Source of the DNA: Hominisplanchenecus murintestinalis
GTDB lineage: Bacteria; Bacillota; Clostridia; Lachnospirales; Lachnospiraceae
Reading direction: 5' to 3'
DNA length: 39,458 nt
Assembly: GCA_004793585.1 (NCBI GenBank)
Contig: SRZB01000033.1
Location: 1-39,458 of the forward strand
The position numbers were made by a program, and so were the translations under genes. The notes under the pieces are model-generated. The model worked only from the letters and a program-made list of their open reading frames with translations. It was not told where the DNA came from and did not search any database. Positions 31,637 through 39,458 of the stretch are shown in pieces (position 1 is the stretch's first letter; every line of letters starts with the position of its first letter).

Positions 31637-34276
31637 TTATTTTATCTGCCCCATCAAAATCTCGGCTGCGGCTTCCAAAGCCTCCCCAATCTTCTCCGGG
31701 TTCTTTCCTCCGGCCTGCGCCATGTTCGGACGGCCGCCTCCGCCGCCTCCGACAATTGCCGCCATGCCTTTAATCAGATTTCCGGCATGTGCCCCGGCTT
31801 TCTGCGCTGCGTCTGTCGCCATAGCAAGCAGGCTCACTTTGCCGCCTTTCGCTGATGCCAGCACGACGACGCCTTCGCCCAGTTTTTCTTTTAGCTGGTC
31901 GCCCAGGTCGCGCAGCCCGTTCATGTCCACATCCTCCAGGCTTGCCGCCAGCAGCTTCACGCCTTTCACTTCCTGCACCTGGTTCATCACATCTCCCAGC
32001 GCGTCCTGCGCCAGTTTGCTCTTTAAAGACTCATTTTCGCTCTGGGCTGCTTTCAGCTCTGCCTGCAGATGGGAAATCTTATCTGCCAGCTCGTTCGGGG
32101 TTGTTTTCAAAAGGGCCGCTGCCTGTGCCAGCTTCTGCTCCGCTTCTTTATAGTATACAAACACTCCGTCCCCTGTCAGAGCCTCAATACGGCGTACACC
32201 AGCCGCGATGCCGGATTCGGAAACAATCTTAAATACAGTAATCGTCCCCGTATTTGCCACATGCGTACCGCCGCAAAGCTCCCTGGAGAAATCCCCCATA
32301 GAAACCACACGTACTTCATCCTCATATTTCTCGCCAAACAGAGCCATTGCACCGCTCTTCTTTGCATCCTCTACGTTCATAATCTCCGTCACTACCGGCA
32401 GGGACGCCTGAATTTCCCGGTTTACCAGTTCCTCTGCCTTCGCGATTTCTTCCTGTGTCATCGGCGCAAAGTGCGCGAAGTCAAATCTGAGCCTGTTCGG
32501 TGTTACGAGAGAACCTTTCTGCTCTACATGGGAACCCAACACTGTCTTTAACGCTTTCTGGAGAAGATGGGTTGCACTGTGATTCTTACAGGTAGCATTT
32601 CTGCCTGCCGCATTCACTTCCAGAACTGCAGTATCACCTGCCTTAAGCATTCCTTTTGTCATATATCCGACATGGCCGACCTTACCGCCCATGAGCTTTA
32701 TAGTACTCTCTACCCGGAACTCTCCTTCTGTTGTACGGATCACTCCGGTATCGCCTTCCTGGCCGCCCATCGTTGCATAAAACGGGGTCTGCTCCACCAG
32801 CACTGTCCCTTTATCGCCGTCTGAGAGCGCCTCGGTAATCTCCTTCTCTGTCGTAAGGACAGTAATCTTTGATTCATGGCTCAGCCTGTCATACCCCACA
32901 AATTCCGTGGTAACAGAAACATCGATTTCATCGTAAACCGTAGCGTCCTTGCCCATATAGTTTGTCGTCGCACGGGCGCTTCTTGCTTTCTTTCTCTGTT
33001 CCTCCATCGCTGCCTTGAAACCGCTTTCATCAATGGAGTATCCCTTCTCTTCCAAAATTTCTTTTGTTAAATCCAGCGGGAAGCCATACGTATCATACAG
33101 AATAAATGCATCCTTTCCGTCCAGTTCTTTTTTGCCCGCCTTTTCCATATCTGCTTCCATCCCTGCCAGGATGCTCAGTCCCTGGTCGATGGTCTTATTA
33201 AATTTCTCTTCTTCCTGAGCCAATACCTTCAGGATAAACTCTTTCTTCTCCTCCAACTCCGGATATCCATCTTTCGAGCCTGCAATAACTGTCTCACTCA
33301 GCCCTGAGAGGAATCCCCCCTGGATGCCTAAAAGTCTTCCATGTCGCGCAGCGCGGCGGATCAAACGGCGCAGCACATACCCCCTTCCCTCATTCGTCGG
33401 CATGATTCCATCCGAAATCATGAAAGTCGCGGAACGGATATGGTCTGTAATCAGGCGGATAGACACGTCTTTTTCTTCATTTTCTTTATAAGTAACATGC
33501 GCATACTCACACACCTTATTCCGCAGAGCCTCTATCGTGTCCACATCAAAGATGGAATCCACATCCTGCACAACGACTGCCAGACGCTCCAGACCCATTC
33601 CGGTATCAATATTCTTTTGCTCAAGTTCGGTATAATTTCCGTTCCCATCATTATCAAACTGGGTAAATACGTTATTCCAAACCTCCATATAGCGGTCGCA
33701 TTCACAGCCTACTGTACAATCCGGGCTGCCGCATCCGTATTTTTCCCCTCTGTCATAATAAACTTCCGAACACGGTCCGCAGGGCCCCGAACCATGCTCC
33801 CAGAAGTTATCACCCTTACCAAATCGGAAAATACGCTCCGGCGCAATCCCTATTTTTTTATTCCAAATCTCAAACGCTTCCTCGTCTTCTTCATAAATGG
33901 ATGGGTACAGTCTGTCCGCATCCAGTCCAACCACTTCCGTCAGGAATTCCCATGTCCAGCTAATCGCCTCTGTCTTAAAATAATCCCCAAAGGAGAAGTT
34001 CCCCAGCATCTCGAAAAATGTGCCGTGGCGCGCTGTCTTTCCTACATTTTCAATATCGCCTGTACGGATACATTTCTGACAGGTAGTCACTCTCCTGCGC
34101 GGCGGAATCTCCGCCCCGGTAAAATATGGCTTTAAAGGCGCCATGCCTGAATTAATCAGCAGCAAACTCTTGTCGTTATGCGGTACAAGAGAAAAACTCT
34201 TCATCGCAAGATGTCCCTTGCTTTCGAAAAATTCCAGGAACATTCTGCGCAATTCATTTACACCGTATTTTTTCAC
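31637..34276 (-). CDS. alaS: Alanyl-tRNA synthetase
   Basis: AlaRS charges tRNA-Ala and, through its editing domain, removes mischarged serine or glycine. The 879-residue protein is full length: class II catalytic domain at the N-terminus (FLEFFESKGHLAMKSFSLVPHNDKSLLLINSGMAPLKPYF), the GRGYVLRRLIRRAARHG block, the editing-domain zinc ligands in NHSATHLLQKAL and ELCGGTHV, a coiled coil and a C-terminal C-Ala domain with the Gly-rich GGGGGGRPNMAQAGG. A zinc-type cysteine cluster (CGSPDCTVGCECD) is inserted in the catalytic domain, as in many clostridial forms. No T-box leader precedes it; it lies 21 bases after the small membrane protein gene. Confidence 0.98.
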   Translation of the reverse strand: MKKYGVNELRRMFLEFFESKGHLAMKSFSLVPHNDKSLLLINSGMAPLKPYFTGAEIPPRRRVTTCQKCIRTGDIENVGKTARHGTFFEMLGNFSFGDYFKTEAISWTWEFLTEVVGLDADRLYPSIYEEDEEAFEIWNKKIGIAPERIFRFGKGDNFWEHGSGPCGPCSEVYYDRGEKYGCGSPDCTVGCECDRYMEVWNNVFTQFDNDGNGNYTELEQKNIDTGMGLERLAVVVQDVDSIFDVDTIEALRNKVCEYAHVTYKENEEKDVSIRLITDHIRSATFMISDGIMPTNEGRGYVLRRLIRRAARHGRLLGIQGGFLSGLSETVIAGSKDGYPELEEKKEFILKVLAQEEEKFNKTIDQGLSILAGMEADMEKAGKKELDGKDAFILYDTYGFPLDLTKEILEEKGYSIDESGFKAAMEEQRKKARSARATTNYMGKDATVYDEIDVSVTTEFVGYDRLSHESKITVLTTEKEITEALSDGDKGTVLVEQTPFYATMGGQEGDTGVIRTTEGEFRVESTIKLMGGKVGHVGYMTKGMLKAGDTAVLEVNAAGRNATCKNHSATHLLQKALKTVLGSHVEQKGSLVTPNRLRFDFAHFAPMTQEEIAKAEELVNREIQASLPVVTEIMNVEDAKKSGAMALFGEKYEDEVRVVSMGDFSRELCGGTHVANTGTITVFKIVSESGIAAGVRRIEALTGDGVFVYYKEAEQKLAQAAALLKTTPNELADKISHLQAELKAAQSENESLKSKLAQDALGDVMNQVQEVKGVKLLAASLEDVDMNGLRDLGDQLKEKLGEGVVVLASAKGGKVSLLAMATDAAQKAGAHAGNLIKGMAAIVGGGGGGRPNMAQAGGKNPEKIGEALEAAAEILMGQIK

Positions 34277-34297
34277 GATAACTCCTCCTGTGCACTA

Positions 34298-34453
34298 TTA
34301 TTTCTGAAGATCTAAAGCAGCTGTTTCCTCTGCTGCCGTCTTGGCATCCTTCCTGTCACGGAAAACCTTTCCCAGCTTGATTCCAACCACTGCCGTTACG
34401 ATTAAGAGAAGCATCTTAACCGCTGTAATGATAAATTCTGCTAAAAATGCCAT
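34298..34453 (-). CDS. Small single-span membrane protein
   Basis: A 51-residue protein with a GGAGGG ribosome site at good distance from the ATG at 34453. Residues 5-27 (AEFIITAVKMLLLIVTAVVGIKLG) form one membrane helix, followed by a charged tail (RDRKDAKTAAEETAALDLQK). It lies between tyrS (11 bases) and alaS (21 bases) in what looks like one operon. I do not recognise a family. Its tight spacing and strong ribosome site support it as real despite the short length. Confidence 0.75.
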   Translation of the reverse strand: MAFLAEFIITAVKMLLLIVTAVVGIKLGKVFRDRKDAKTAAEETAALDLQK

Positions 34454-34464
34454 ATCTTTCCCTC

Positions 34465-35691
34465 CTACTCAGCTTTCACCTGATGATATCCTTTTTTGCC
34501 TTTCTTTATCACAAGTGCGGCGTCCTCGTCAAAGTCCGCACTGGTAAATACTCTGGAAAAATCTGTAACTTTTTCGTCATTCACACTGACGCCGCCCTGC
34601 TGAATCAGCCTTCTCGCCTCGGAACGGTTCTTCGCCAGCCCCGTATCCACCAACAGCGTAATTAAATCTTTACCTGCATCCAGCTCTTCTTTTGCATAAG
34701 TGGTAGTAGGCATATTCTGGCTCTTTCCGCCTCCGATGAAAATAGCCTTTGCCGCCTCGTCAGCTTTCTTCGCTTCCTCCTCGCCATGTACCAGCTTCGT
34801 CAGCTCATAAGCCAGGATTTCCTTCGCCTTATTCAGCTCGCTTCCTTCCCAGCCGTCCATAGCGTCGATTTCCTCCAACGGCAGGAACGTCAGCATACGG
34901 ATACATTTCAGCACATCGGCATCCGCCACATTCCTCCAGTACTGGTAAAACTCATAGGGAGACGTCTTGTCCGGATCAAGCCATACAGCCCCTGACTGGG
35001 TCTTGCCCATCTTCTTGCCTTCAGAATTCAAAAGCAGGGTAATCGTCATGGCATGCGCATCCTTCCCCAGTTTCCTGCGGATGAGCTCTGTACCGCCCAG
35101 CATATTACTCCACTGATCGTCTCCTCCGAACTGCATATTACAGCCATACCGCTGATACAGCTCATAGAAATCATAGCTCTGCATAATCATGTAGTTAAAC
35201 TCAAGGAAGCTTAACCCTTTTTCCATCCTTTGCTTATAGCACTCGGCCCGCAGCATATTGTTTACGGAAAAATGCGGTCCAACCTCCCGGATGAACTCAA
35301 TATAATTCAGCCCTGTCAGCCATTCTGCATTGTTCACCATCAGCGCCTTGCCTTCGCCAAAATCAATAAATTTGCTCATCTGCTCCTTAAAACAGTCGCA
35401 GTTATGCTGAATGGTTTCTGTCGTCATCATCTGGCGCATATCTGACCTTCCCGATGGGTCGCCAATCATCCCCGTTCCGCCGCCAATCAGCGCAATCGGC
35501 CTGTTTCCCGCCATCTGCAGACGTTTCATCAGACACAGCGCCATAAAATGCCCTACGTGCAGGCTGTCTGCCGTTGGGTCAAAGCCGATATAAAATGTCG
35601 CCTTGCCATTATTTACCATTTCACGGATTTCCTGTTCATTTGTCACCTGGGCAATCAACCCACGCGCTACCAGTTCTTCATAAATTTTCAT
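34465..35691 (-). CDS. tyrS: Tyrosyl-tRNA synthetase
   Basis: TyrRS of 408 residues. The class I signatures are HVGH at 45-48 (the HIGH motif) and KMGKT (the KMSKS loop) near residue 230, with [15 protein letters not shown], and the tyrosine-binding [26 protein letters not shown] segment. The C-terminal S4-like domain ([20 protein letters not shown]) binds the tRNA. The promoter at 35720-35748 leaves a leader of about 20 nt, too short for a T-box riboswitch. It heads a probable tyrS - small membrane protein - alaS transcript. Confidence 0.97.
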   Translation of the reverse strand: MKIYEELVARGLIAQVTNEQEIREMVNNGKATFYIGFDPTADSLHVGHFMALCLMKRLQMAGNRPIALIGGGTGMIGDPSGRSDMRQMMTTETIQHNCDCFKEQMSKFIDFGEGKALMVNNAEWLTGLNYIEFIREVGPHFSVNNMLRAECYKQRMEKGLSFLEFNYMIMQSYDFYELYQRYGCNMQFGGDDQWSNMLGGTELIRRKLGKDAHAMTITLLLNSEGKKMGKTQSGAVWLDPDKTSPYEFYQYWRNVADADVLKCIRMLTFLPLEEIDAMDGWEGSELNKAKEILAYELTKLVHGEEEAKKADEAAKAIFIGGGKSQNMPTTTYAKEELDAGKDLITLLVDTGLAKNRSEARRLIQQGGVSVNDEKVTDFSRVFTSADFDEDAALVIKKGKKGYHQVKAE

Positions 35692-35719
35692 CTCATTATC
35701 TCCTTACGTACTGAGATTA

Positions 35720-35748
35720 AATATAGCACACGAAATTTTCTATTTCAA
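35720..35748 (-). promoter_or_regulatory. Promoter of tyrS
   Basis: TTGAAA (35743-35748) and TATATT (35720-35725) on the minus strand, 17-base spacer, about 30 bases upstream of the start codon. Confidence 0.7.
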
Positions 35749-35811
35749 GTGCGCGGTACAAATTTCGGCATATGGCTTTATTCAGAAGGCCGGGATATAT
35801 TCCATCCTTAT

Positions 35812-36285
35812 CTAACAGCCTTCGTCCACGATAAGCCCTGTCCCGTCAGCCGCTGCGGTAGCCAATGCGTCGCACCTCTCATTCTGCGGATGCCCATTAT
35901 GCCCCCTAACCCATATAAACTTCACATTGTGAGGCGCTTTCGCCGCCAGCAGCCTCTTCCAAAGGTCTACATTTTTTACCGGCTCATTTTTCCCACGCTT
36001 CCAGTTCTTTTTCTGCCAGTTTTCTATCCAGCGCTGGTTAAACGCATTCACCAGGTACTGCGAATCTGAATACAACTCCACCTCACACGGCCTGTTCAAT
36101 GCCTCCAGCCCCACGATAGCAGCCATCAGCTCCATCCGGTTATTTGTCGTCCTTACATAACCCTGGCTGTACTCGCGCACATGAAGCTCCCCCTTTGCAT
36201 CTGTATAATGTAACACAGTTCCATACCCTCCCGGGCCATCCGGGTTTCCCCGTGCAGAACCGTCTGTATATATCTGTACCTGCAT
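35812..36285 (-). CDS. rnhA: Ribonuclease HI
   Basis: RNase H1 degrades the RNA strand of RNA-DNA hybrids (primers, R-loops) with two metal ions. The 157 residues include all four catalytic acids: D8 in [16 protein letters not shown]52 in [14 protein letters not shown]74 in [10 protein letters not shown] and D139 in NERCDALA, with H129 in [10 protein letters not shown]. Length is that of the E. coli enzyme. It starts just after a broken coding remnant and ends upstream of the tyrS promoter. Confidence 0.95.
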   Translation of the reverse strand: MQVQIYTDGSARGNPDGPGGYGTVLHYTDAKGELHVREYSQGYVRTTNNRMELMAAIVGLEALNRPCEVELYSDSQYLVNAFNQRWIENWQKKNWKRGKNEPVKNVDLWKRLLAAKAPHNVKFIWVRGHNGHPQNERCDALATAAADGTGLIVDEGC

Positions 36286-36299
36286 AAATGCTCCTCTCT

Positions 36300-36615
36300 C
36301 TATGCGCCCTCTCCCGGCGGCTTCTTTTTTACCGCAATCTTCCGGTATTTCCCCTCAGACTTCATTTGCAGGATATATCCATCCGCTTTTATTCTACTGT
36401 CAAACGCGGAGACAGCCCTACATACACCACTGGGCGAGACTCCAGGTTCTGATAACTCTCAATCATCTCTTTCATATCAGAAAGAAACGCTTCCTGAGGC
36501 GAAACGCCATTTTTTGTTATCCAATTTGGTGCGTTTTGCATATTCGGAAAGATTCCAATAAGAACGGTCGCCGCTTTTCATAAGCGTATAACTGCTCTTT
36601 CCATAGTTCCTAACC
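36300..36615 (-). pseudogene. Probable frameshifted gene remnant between the MutS-like gene and rnhA
   Basis: No single frame spans this stretch, yet three minus-strand frames in succession look protein-like. The first ends at 36477 (YGKSSYTLMKSGDRSYWNLSEYAK). The second runs to 36389 (APNWITKNGVSPQEAFLSDM, then KEMIESYQNLESRPVVYVGLSP). The third ends at 36300 ([20 protein letters not shown], then [13 protein letters not shown]). Joining them needs two frame changes, so I read this as a decayed small gene of unknown family or, less likely, sequencing errors. The second frame alone could be a 50-residue ORF but has no good ribosome site. Confidence 0.45.
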
Positions 36616-38295
36616 TCATACCCACTCCCCGGACTCCATAAACCTCTCCGCTGAAGCTTCGGCTGCCTCGATAATCTCAGTGTCATAACCTATAATACTC
36701 AGCAGGCGGATTGCATTCCGTGACGTTGCTCTCCCTTCATAAAGACAGTAATTAAACAAAATATCATTTTCCTTTACTTCTTCCTGAAAATGGAAATTTT
36801 CATATTGTTTTTCCAGCATATATGTCAGCTCTATATCGTGAGTCGCCGCAAAACACATCACATTCTCCCTATCCATGCCCCTTAAAATCTGAGCGGATGC
36901 TGCAATACGCTCTACCGTATTCGTTCCCCGAAGCACCTCATCCACGAAACACAGCAGAGGCATTTCATCCTCCATATGGTCTAAAATCCTCTTTAAAGAC
37001 TTAATCTCTACAATATAATAGCTCTCCTGGCTCATTAAATCGTCACGCAGTGCCATGGAAGAATAAATCTGGCAGAAATTACTCTTCCAGGAATCCGCCA
37101 GCACCGTGTGTATCGTCTGCGCCAACAGCGCATTAATCGCAATTGTTTTCAGGAATGTAGATTTTCCTGAAGCATTAGAGCCGGTAAGCAGCACGCCCCG
37201 TTCTACAGAAATGGAATTTTTCACCGGCTCATCTATCATCGGATGGTAAACATTTTCTGTCCGCAGATAAACCGATGACGTTCGCTCCAGCTCCGGCACG
37301 CTCCACTCTTCCATCATTTCCCGGAATGAAGCTATCGCAACCGCGCTTTCCAGCCGCCCGATATTTTCTGTCAGGCTCTCAAATGCATCCATATTTTCCT
37401 TCAGCTCCCGTACCAGCGTGCCAAACTGAATCAGATCAATATGAAAAGTAAAATTAATATACAAGGCAAGCGATTCTTCAATCCCTCCGCCCGCTGACGT
37501 GGAAGCGCCAGCCAGCACAAAGAATGAATTTCTTTTAAACTTATCAAAACGTTTTCGTGCTTTCGCGATATTTTCCCGGTATTCCTGTATAGCCGGAAGC
37601 TTCACCTTCTGAAGCTCGTCCGCCGCCCGCAGCATTTCCAGCAGGCACTTGCATGACATTACATACGGCTCTATTTTTCTGCGTCTTGCAGAATATGTTG
37701 CCCAGCAAAAGCTCACCGAAGCCACCAGCATGATAATGCCAACTGCCGGTGCGGCAGCCAGCGCTGCCAGCGAGAACAGGAACGCTCCAATCCCCAGATA
37801 GTGAACCGTCTTAGAGTCCTCCTCATAGTCCGCGAGATTATAAATATAATCAAAAATCGAACGCGCTCCCGTCTTTCCGATTTTTGCAAAAAAATATTCC
37901 ATCTGTTCCCGTTCACTGCCATGCTCTGCAAAATACCGTACAATCCGTTCCCGCTCTTCCAGCTCTTCTGTTGAAAAGGAAAGTCTGCGCAGCAGAAAAT
38001 AAAGATAGCTCTCTCCAATGCAGGACCATGTATGATTCAGCAGCATAAAAATCGTATCCATATCCAAGTCGTTCCAGGTAATATCGTCTATATAGCTGCC
38101 TTCCCTGCCTTTTTTCTCAAAATATCGTCCGATAGCATCAAATTCTGCCCCTGTATATTGCCTGACCGGACGCTCCCCCCAGGTTCTCCTGATTTTTGCC
38201 ATTATCTCTGCCCTGCGCTTCCGGTTCTGGTACACACAAAATGCCGCAAACGCCGCCAGGGCCAGAATTACCAGCAGCACCATTTTTACTTCCAT
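36616..38295 (-). CDS. MutS-like ATPase with membrane segments
   Basis: A 559-residue protein whose C-terminal third is a MutS ATPase domain: Walker A TGSNASGKST near 371-380, LRDDLMSQESYY, Walker B with D452-E453 in LLCFVDEVLRGTNT, and AATHDIEL. It lacks the mismatch-recognition domain I of MutS. Instead residues 5-22 form an N-terminal membrane helix and about 165-200 form a hydrophobic pair (LGIGAFLFSLAALAAAPAVGIIMLVASVSFCW). Membrane-linked MutS relatives of this design occur in many Firmicutes; their role is not known and mismatch repair is not implied. The start after GGGGGG at 38295 is chosen; an ATG at 38283 is an alternative. It is 54 bases downstream of the DAHP synthase gene. Confidence 0.9.
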   Translation of the reverse strand: MEVKMVLLVILALAAFAAFCVYQNRKRRAEIMAKIRRTWGERPVRQYTGAEFDAIGRYFEKKGREGSYIDDITWNDLDMDTIFMLLNHTWSCIGESYLYFLLRRLSFSTEELEERERIVRYFAEHGSEREQMEYFFAKIGKTGARSIFDYIYNLADYEEDSKTVHYLGIGAFLFSLAALAAAPAVGIIMLVASVSFCWATYSARRRKIEPYVMSCKCLLEMLRAADELQKVKLPAIQEYRENIAKARKRFDKFKRNSFFVLAGASTSAGGGIEESLALYINFTFHIDLIQFGTLVRELKENMDAFESLTENIGRLESAVAIASFREMMEEWSVPELERTSSVYLRTENVYHPMIDEPVKNSISVERGVLLTGSNASGKSTFLKTIAINALLAQTIHTVLADSWKSNFCQIYSSMALRDDLMSQESYYIVEIKSLKRILDHMEDEMPLLCFVDEVLRGTNTVERIAASAQILRGMDRENVMCFAATHDIELTYMLEKQYENFHFQEEVKENDILFNYCLYEGRATSRNAIRLLSIIGYDTEIIEAAEASAERFMESGEWV

Positions 38296-38349
38296 CCAAA
38301 TCCCCCCTGTCTCACTAACGGTTCATCTACTCTGTTTTGTCTTCTGTTT

Positions 38350-39393
38350 CTATGCCTCCCCACACCTTTTATAAATCGTATAAATCAGCTCTTCCGACTC
38401 GTCCCAGCCCAGGCAGGGATCGGTAATTGATTTGCCGTACACATGATTTCCCTGCCCGATTTTCTGGCATCCCGGTTCAATATAGCTCTCAATCATCACG
38501 CCCTTTACCAGCTCCCTAATCCCAGGATTCAAATTTCTGCTGTGAAGCACCTCTTTCACAATCCGAATCTGTTCCGCATACTGTTTACCCGAATTAGAAT
38601 GATTCGCATCCACAATAGCCGCGGGATATTTCAAATCCCTTTCATCATACATTTTCAGCAACAAATTCAAGTCCTCATAGTGATAATTGGGAATCGTATT
38701 TCCGCGCTTATTCACTGCACCTCTCAAAATCGTATGCGCCAGCTCATTTCCCGTGGTTTTCACTTCCCAGCCCCGATAGATGAACGTATGCCCGCCCTGA
38801 GCCGCTACCACTGAATTCATCATAACCGTCAAATCGCCGCTGGTCGGGTTCTTCATTCCTGCCGGAACATCCATACCGCTAACTGTCAAACGGTGCTGCT
38901 GATCCTCTACCGAGCGCGCACCGATGGCCACATAAGACAGGATGTCCGAAAAGTATCTCCAATTTTCTGGATAAAGCATCTCATCCGCCGCTGTCAGCCC
39001 CGACTCCTCAATTGCACGGATATGGAGCTTACGGATAGCAATCAGCCCGGCAAGCAAGTCCGGCTTCTTTTCCGGATCCGGCTGATGAAGCATTCCTTTA
39101 TACCCCTCCCCCGTAGTCCGCGGCTTATTTGTATAAATACGTGGAATCAGTATCAGCCTGTCCCCCACCTTATCCTGGACTTTTGCGAGACGCCCGATAT
39201 AATCGCACACCGCTTCTTCATTATCCGCAGAGCACGGGCCTATGATAACCAGAAACTTTTCGGATTCCCCGGTAAATACTTTTCGGATCATCGCGTCCTT
39301 CTCTTCCTTTATTTTCCGAACCCTCTCTGTAACCGGATACATTTCCTTTACTTCTGCCGGAGTCGGCAGCTTTCCTATAAATTCAAAGCTCAT
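38350..39393 (-). CDS. 3-deoxy-7-phosphoheptulonate synthase (DAHP synthase, type I)
   Basis: Condenses phosphoenolpyruvate and erythrose-4-phosphate, the first step of the shikimate pathway to aromatic amino acids. The 347-residue protein shows the AroF/G/H type I layout: the N-terminal regulatory stretch, VIIGPCSADNEEAV with the metal-ligand cysteine, YTNKPRTTGEGYKGML, GARSVEDQQHR, MKNPTSGD and IVDANHSNSGKQ, ending in CLGWDESEELI. Which amino acid inhibits it cannot be told. The ATG at 39393 follows AGGAGG; the open frame up to 39432 is probably leader. Just upstream a GTAGTC/GACTAC palindrome (39421-39438) may be an operator or leader hairpin. Confidence 0.94.
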   Translation of the reverse strand: MSFEFIGKLPTPAEVKEMYPVTERVRKIKEEKDAMIRKVFTGESEKFLVIIGPCSADNEEAVCDYIGRLAKVQDKVGDRLILIPRIYTNKPRTTGEGYKGMLHQPDPEKKPDLLAGLIAIRKLHIRAIEESGLTAADEMLYPENWRYFSDILSYVAIGARSVEDQQHRLTVSGMDVPAGMKNPTSGDLTVMMNSVVAAQGGHTFIYRGWEVKTTGNELAHTILRGAVNKRGNTIPNYHYEDLNLLLKMYDERDLKYPAAIVDANHSNSGKQYAEQIRIVKEVLHSRNLNPGIRELVKGVMIESYIEPGCQKIGQGNHVYGKSITDPCLGWDESEELIYTIYKRCGEA

Positions 39394-39458
39394 AATATTT
39401 CCTCCTAGTATAATAATGGTGTAGTCAATCAAGACTACTTGTTTAATAAGTTTCTATA

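Noticed and set aside
33341-34135. Plus-strand 264-codon frame opposite alaS
   Set aside because: Antisense shadow; no initiation signal.
35692-35811. T-box riboswitch ahead of tyrS
   Set aside because: The promoter at 35720-35748 leaves about 20 nt of leader and no specifier or antiterminator sequence is present. The alaS leader is likewise only 21 bases.
36389-36541. A separate intact 50-residue gene
   Set aside because: No ribosome site precedes it and protein-like sequence continues in other frames on both sides, which fits a broken gene better.
1-39458. tRNA or rRNA genes, prophage, integrase or transposase genes
   Set aside because: None could be recognised on either strand; the only mobile-looking item is the non-coding element at 17626-17750.

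Overview
The window reads as a chromosomal segment of a low-to-mid GC Firmicute, most likely a gut Lachnospiraceae (Blautia/Dorea/Mediterraneibacter-like). Pointers are the clostridial gene order rpmE-DUF1385-prmC-prfA, a TsaE-TsaB-RimI-RNase Z-TsaD-IspD cluster, strong AGGAGG-type ribosome sites, a CmpB-type membrane protein, and an AAA-ATPase-like gene of a kind that is abundant in this group. The species call is inference. Every confident gene but one lies on the minus strand, so the operons are described from high to low coordinates.

Layout: 1-572, a 3'-truncated AAA-ATPase-like gene. 837-6653, an operon for tRNA t6A modification and RNA maturation (nudix hydrolase, YcxB-like, tsaE, tsaB, rimI, zinc-site mini-protein, rnz, tsaD, ispD). 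6787-9464, a secreted C69-type peptidase with an Ig-like tail, divergent from a membrane-anchored FMN_bind-like protein (the only plus-strand gene). 9515-10717, an AT-rich island holding an AbiF/AbiD-type HEPN protein preceded by a small structured RNA with its own consensus promoter and terminator. 10813-17530, a metabolic run (DUF2156 protein, two aminotransferases, methyltransferase, Hsp33, NAD synthetase). 17626-17750, a MITE-like palindromic element. 17768-22470, glmM, then the prfA/prmC/DUF1385/rpmE translation-termination operon with a long rpmE leader. 22705-27921, a four-gene MacB-like ABC export system with two adaptor proteins. 28247-30897, metallophosphoesterase, D-Ala-D-Ala carboxypeptidase and a CmpB-like membrane protein. 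31295-36285, rpsU, alaS, a small membrane protein, tyrS and rnhA. 36300-38295, a broken coding remnant and a membrane-anchored MutS-like ATPase. 38350-39393, DAHP synthase.

The most interesting locus is the AbiF unit. A perfect TTGACA-N16-TATAAT promoter drives a compact hairpin RNA of about 53 nt that ends in a U-run. Its terminator lies just before the ribosome site of a gene for a protein with an RxxxxH HEPN ribonuclease motif. This is the layout expected of a toxin whose expression and activity are held down by a small RNA, so it is a candidate RNA-antitoxin/phage-defence module. Other signals worth checking are a terminator hairpin that also carries the dacF ribosome site with a -10 box in its loop, a possibly leaderless metallophosphoesterase mRNA, structured leaders for rpmE and rpsU, a 21-bp-spaced direct repeat upstream of the export operon, and an FMN_bind-like protein that lacks the usual flavin attachment motif.
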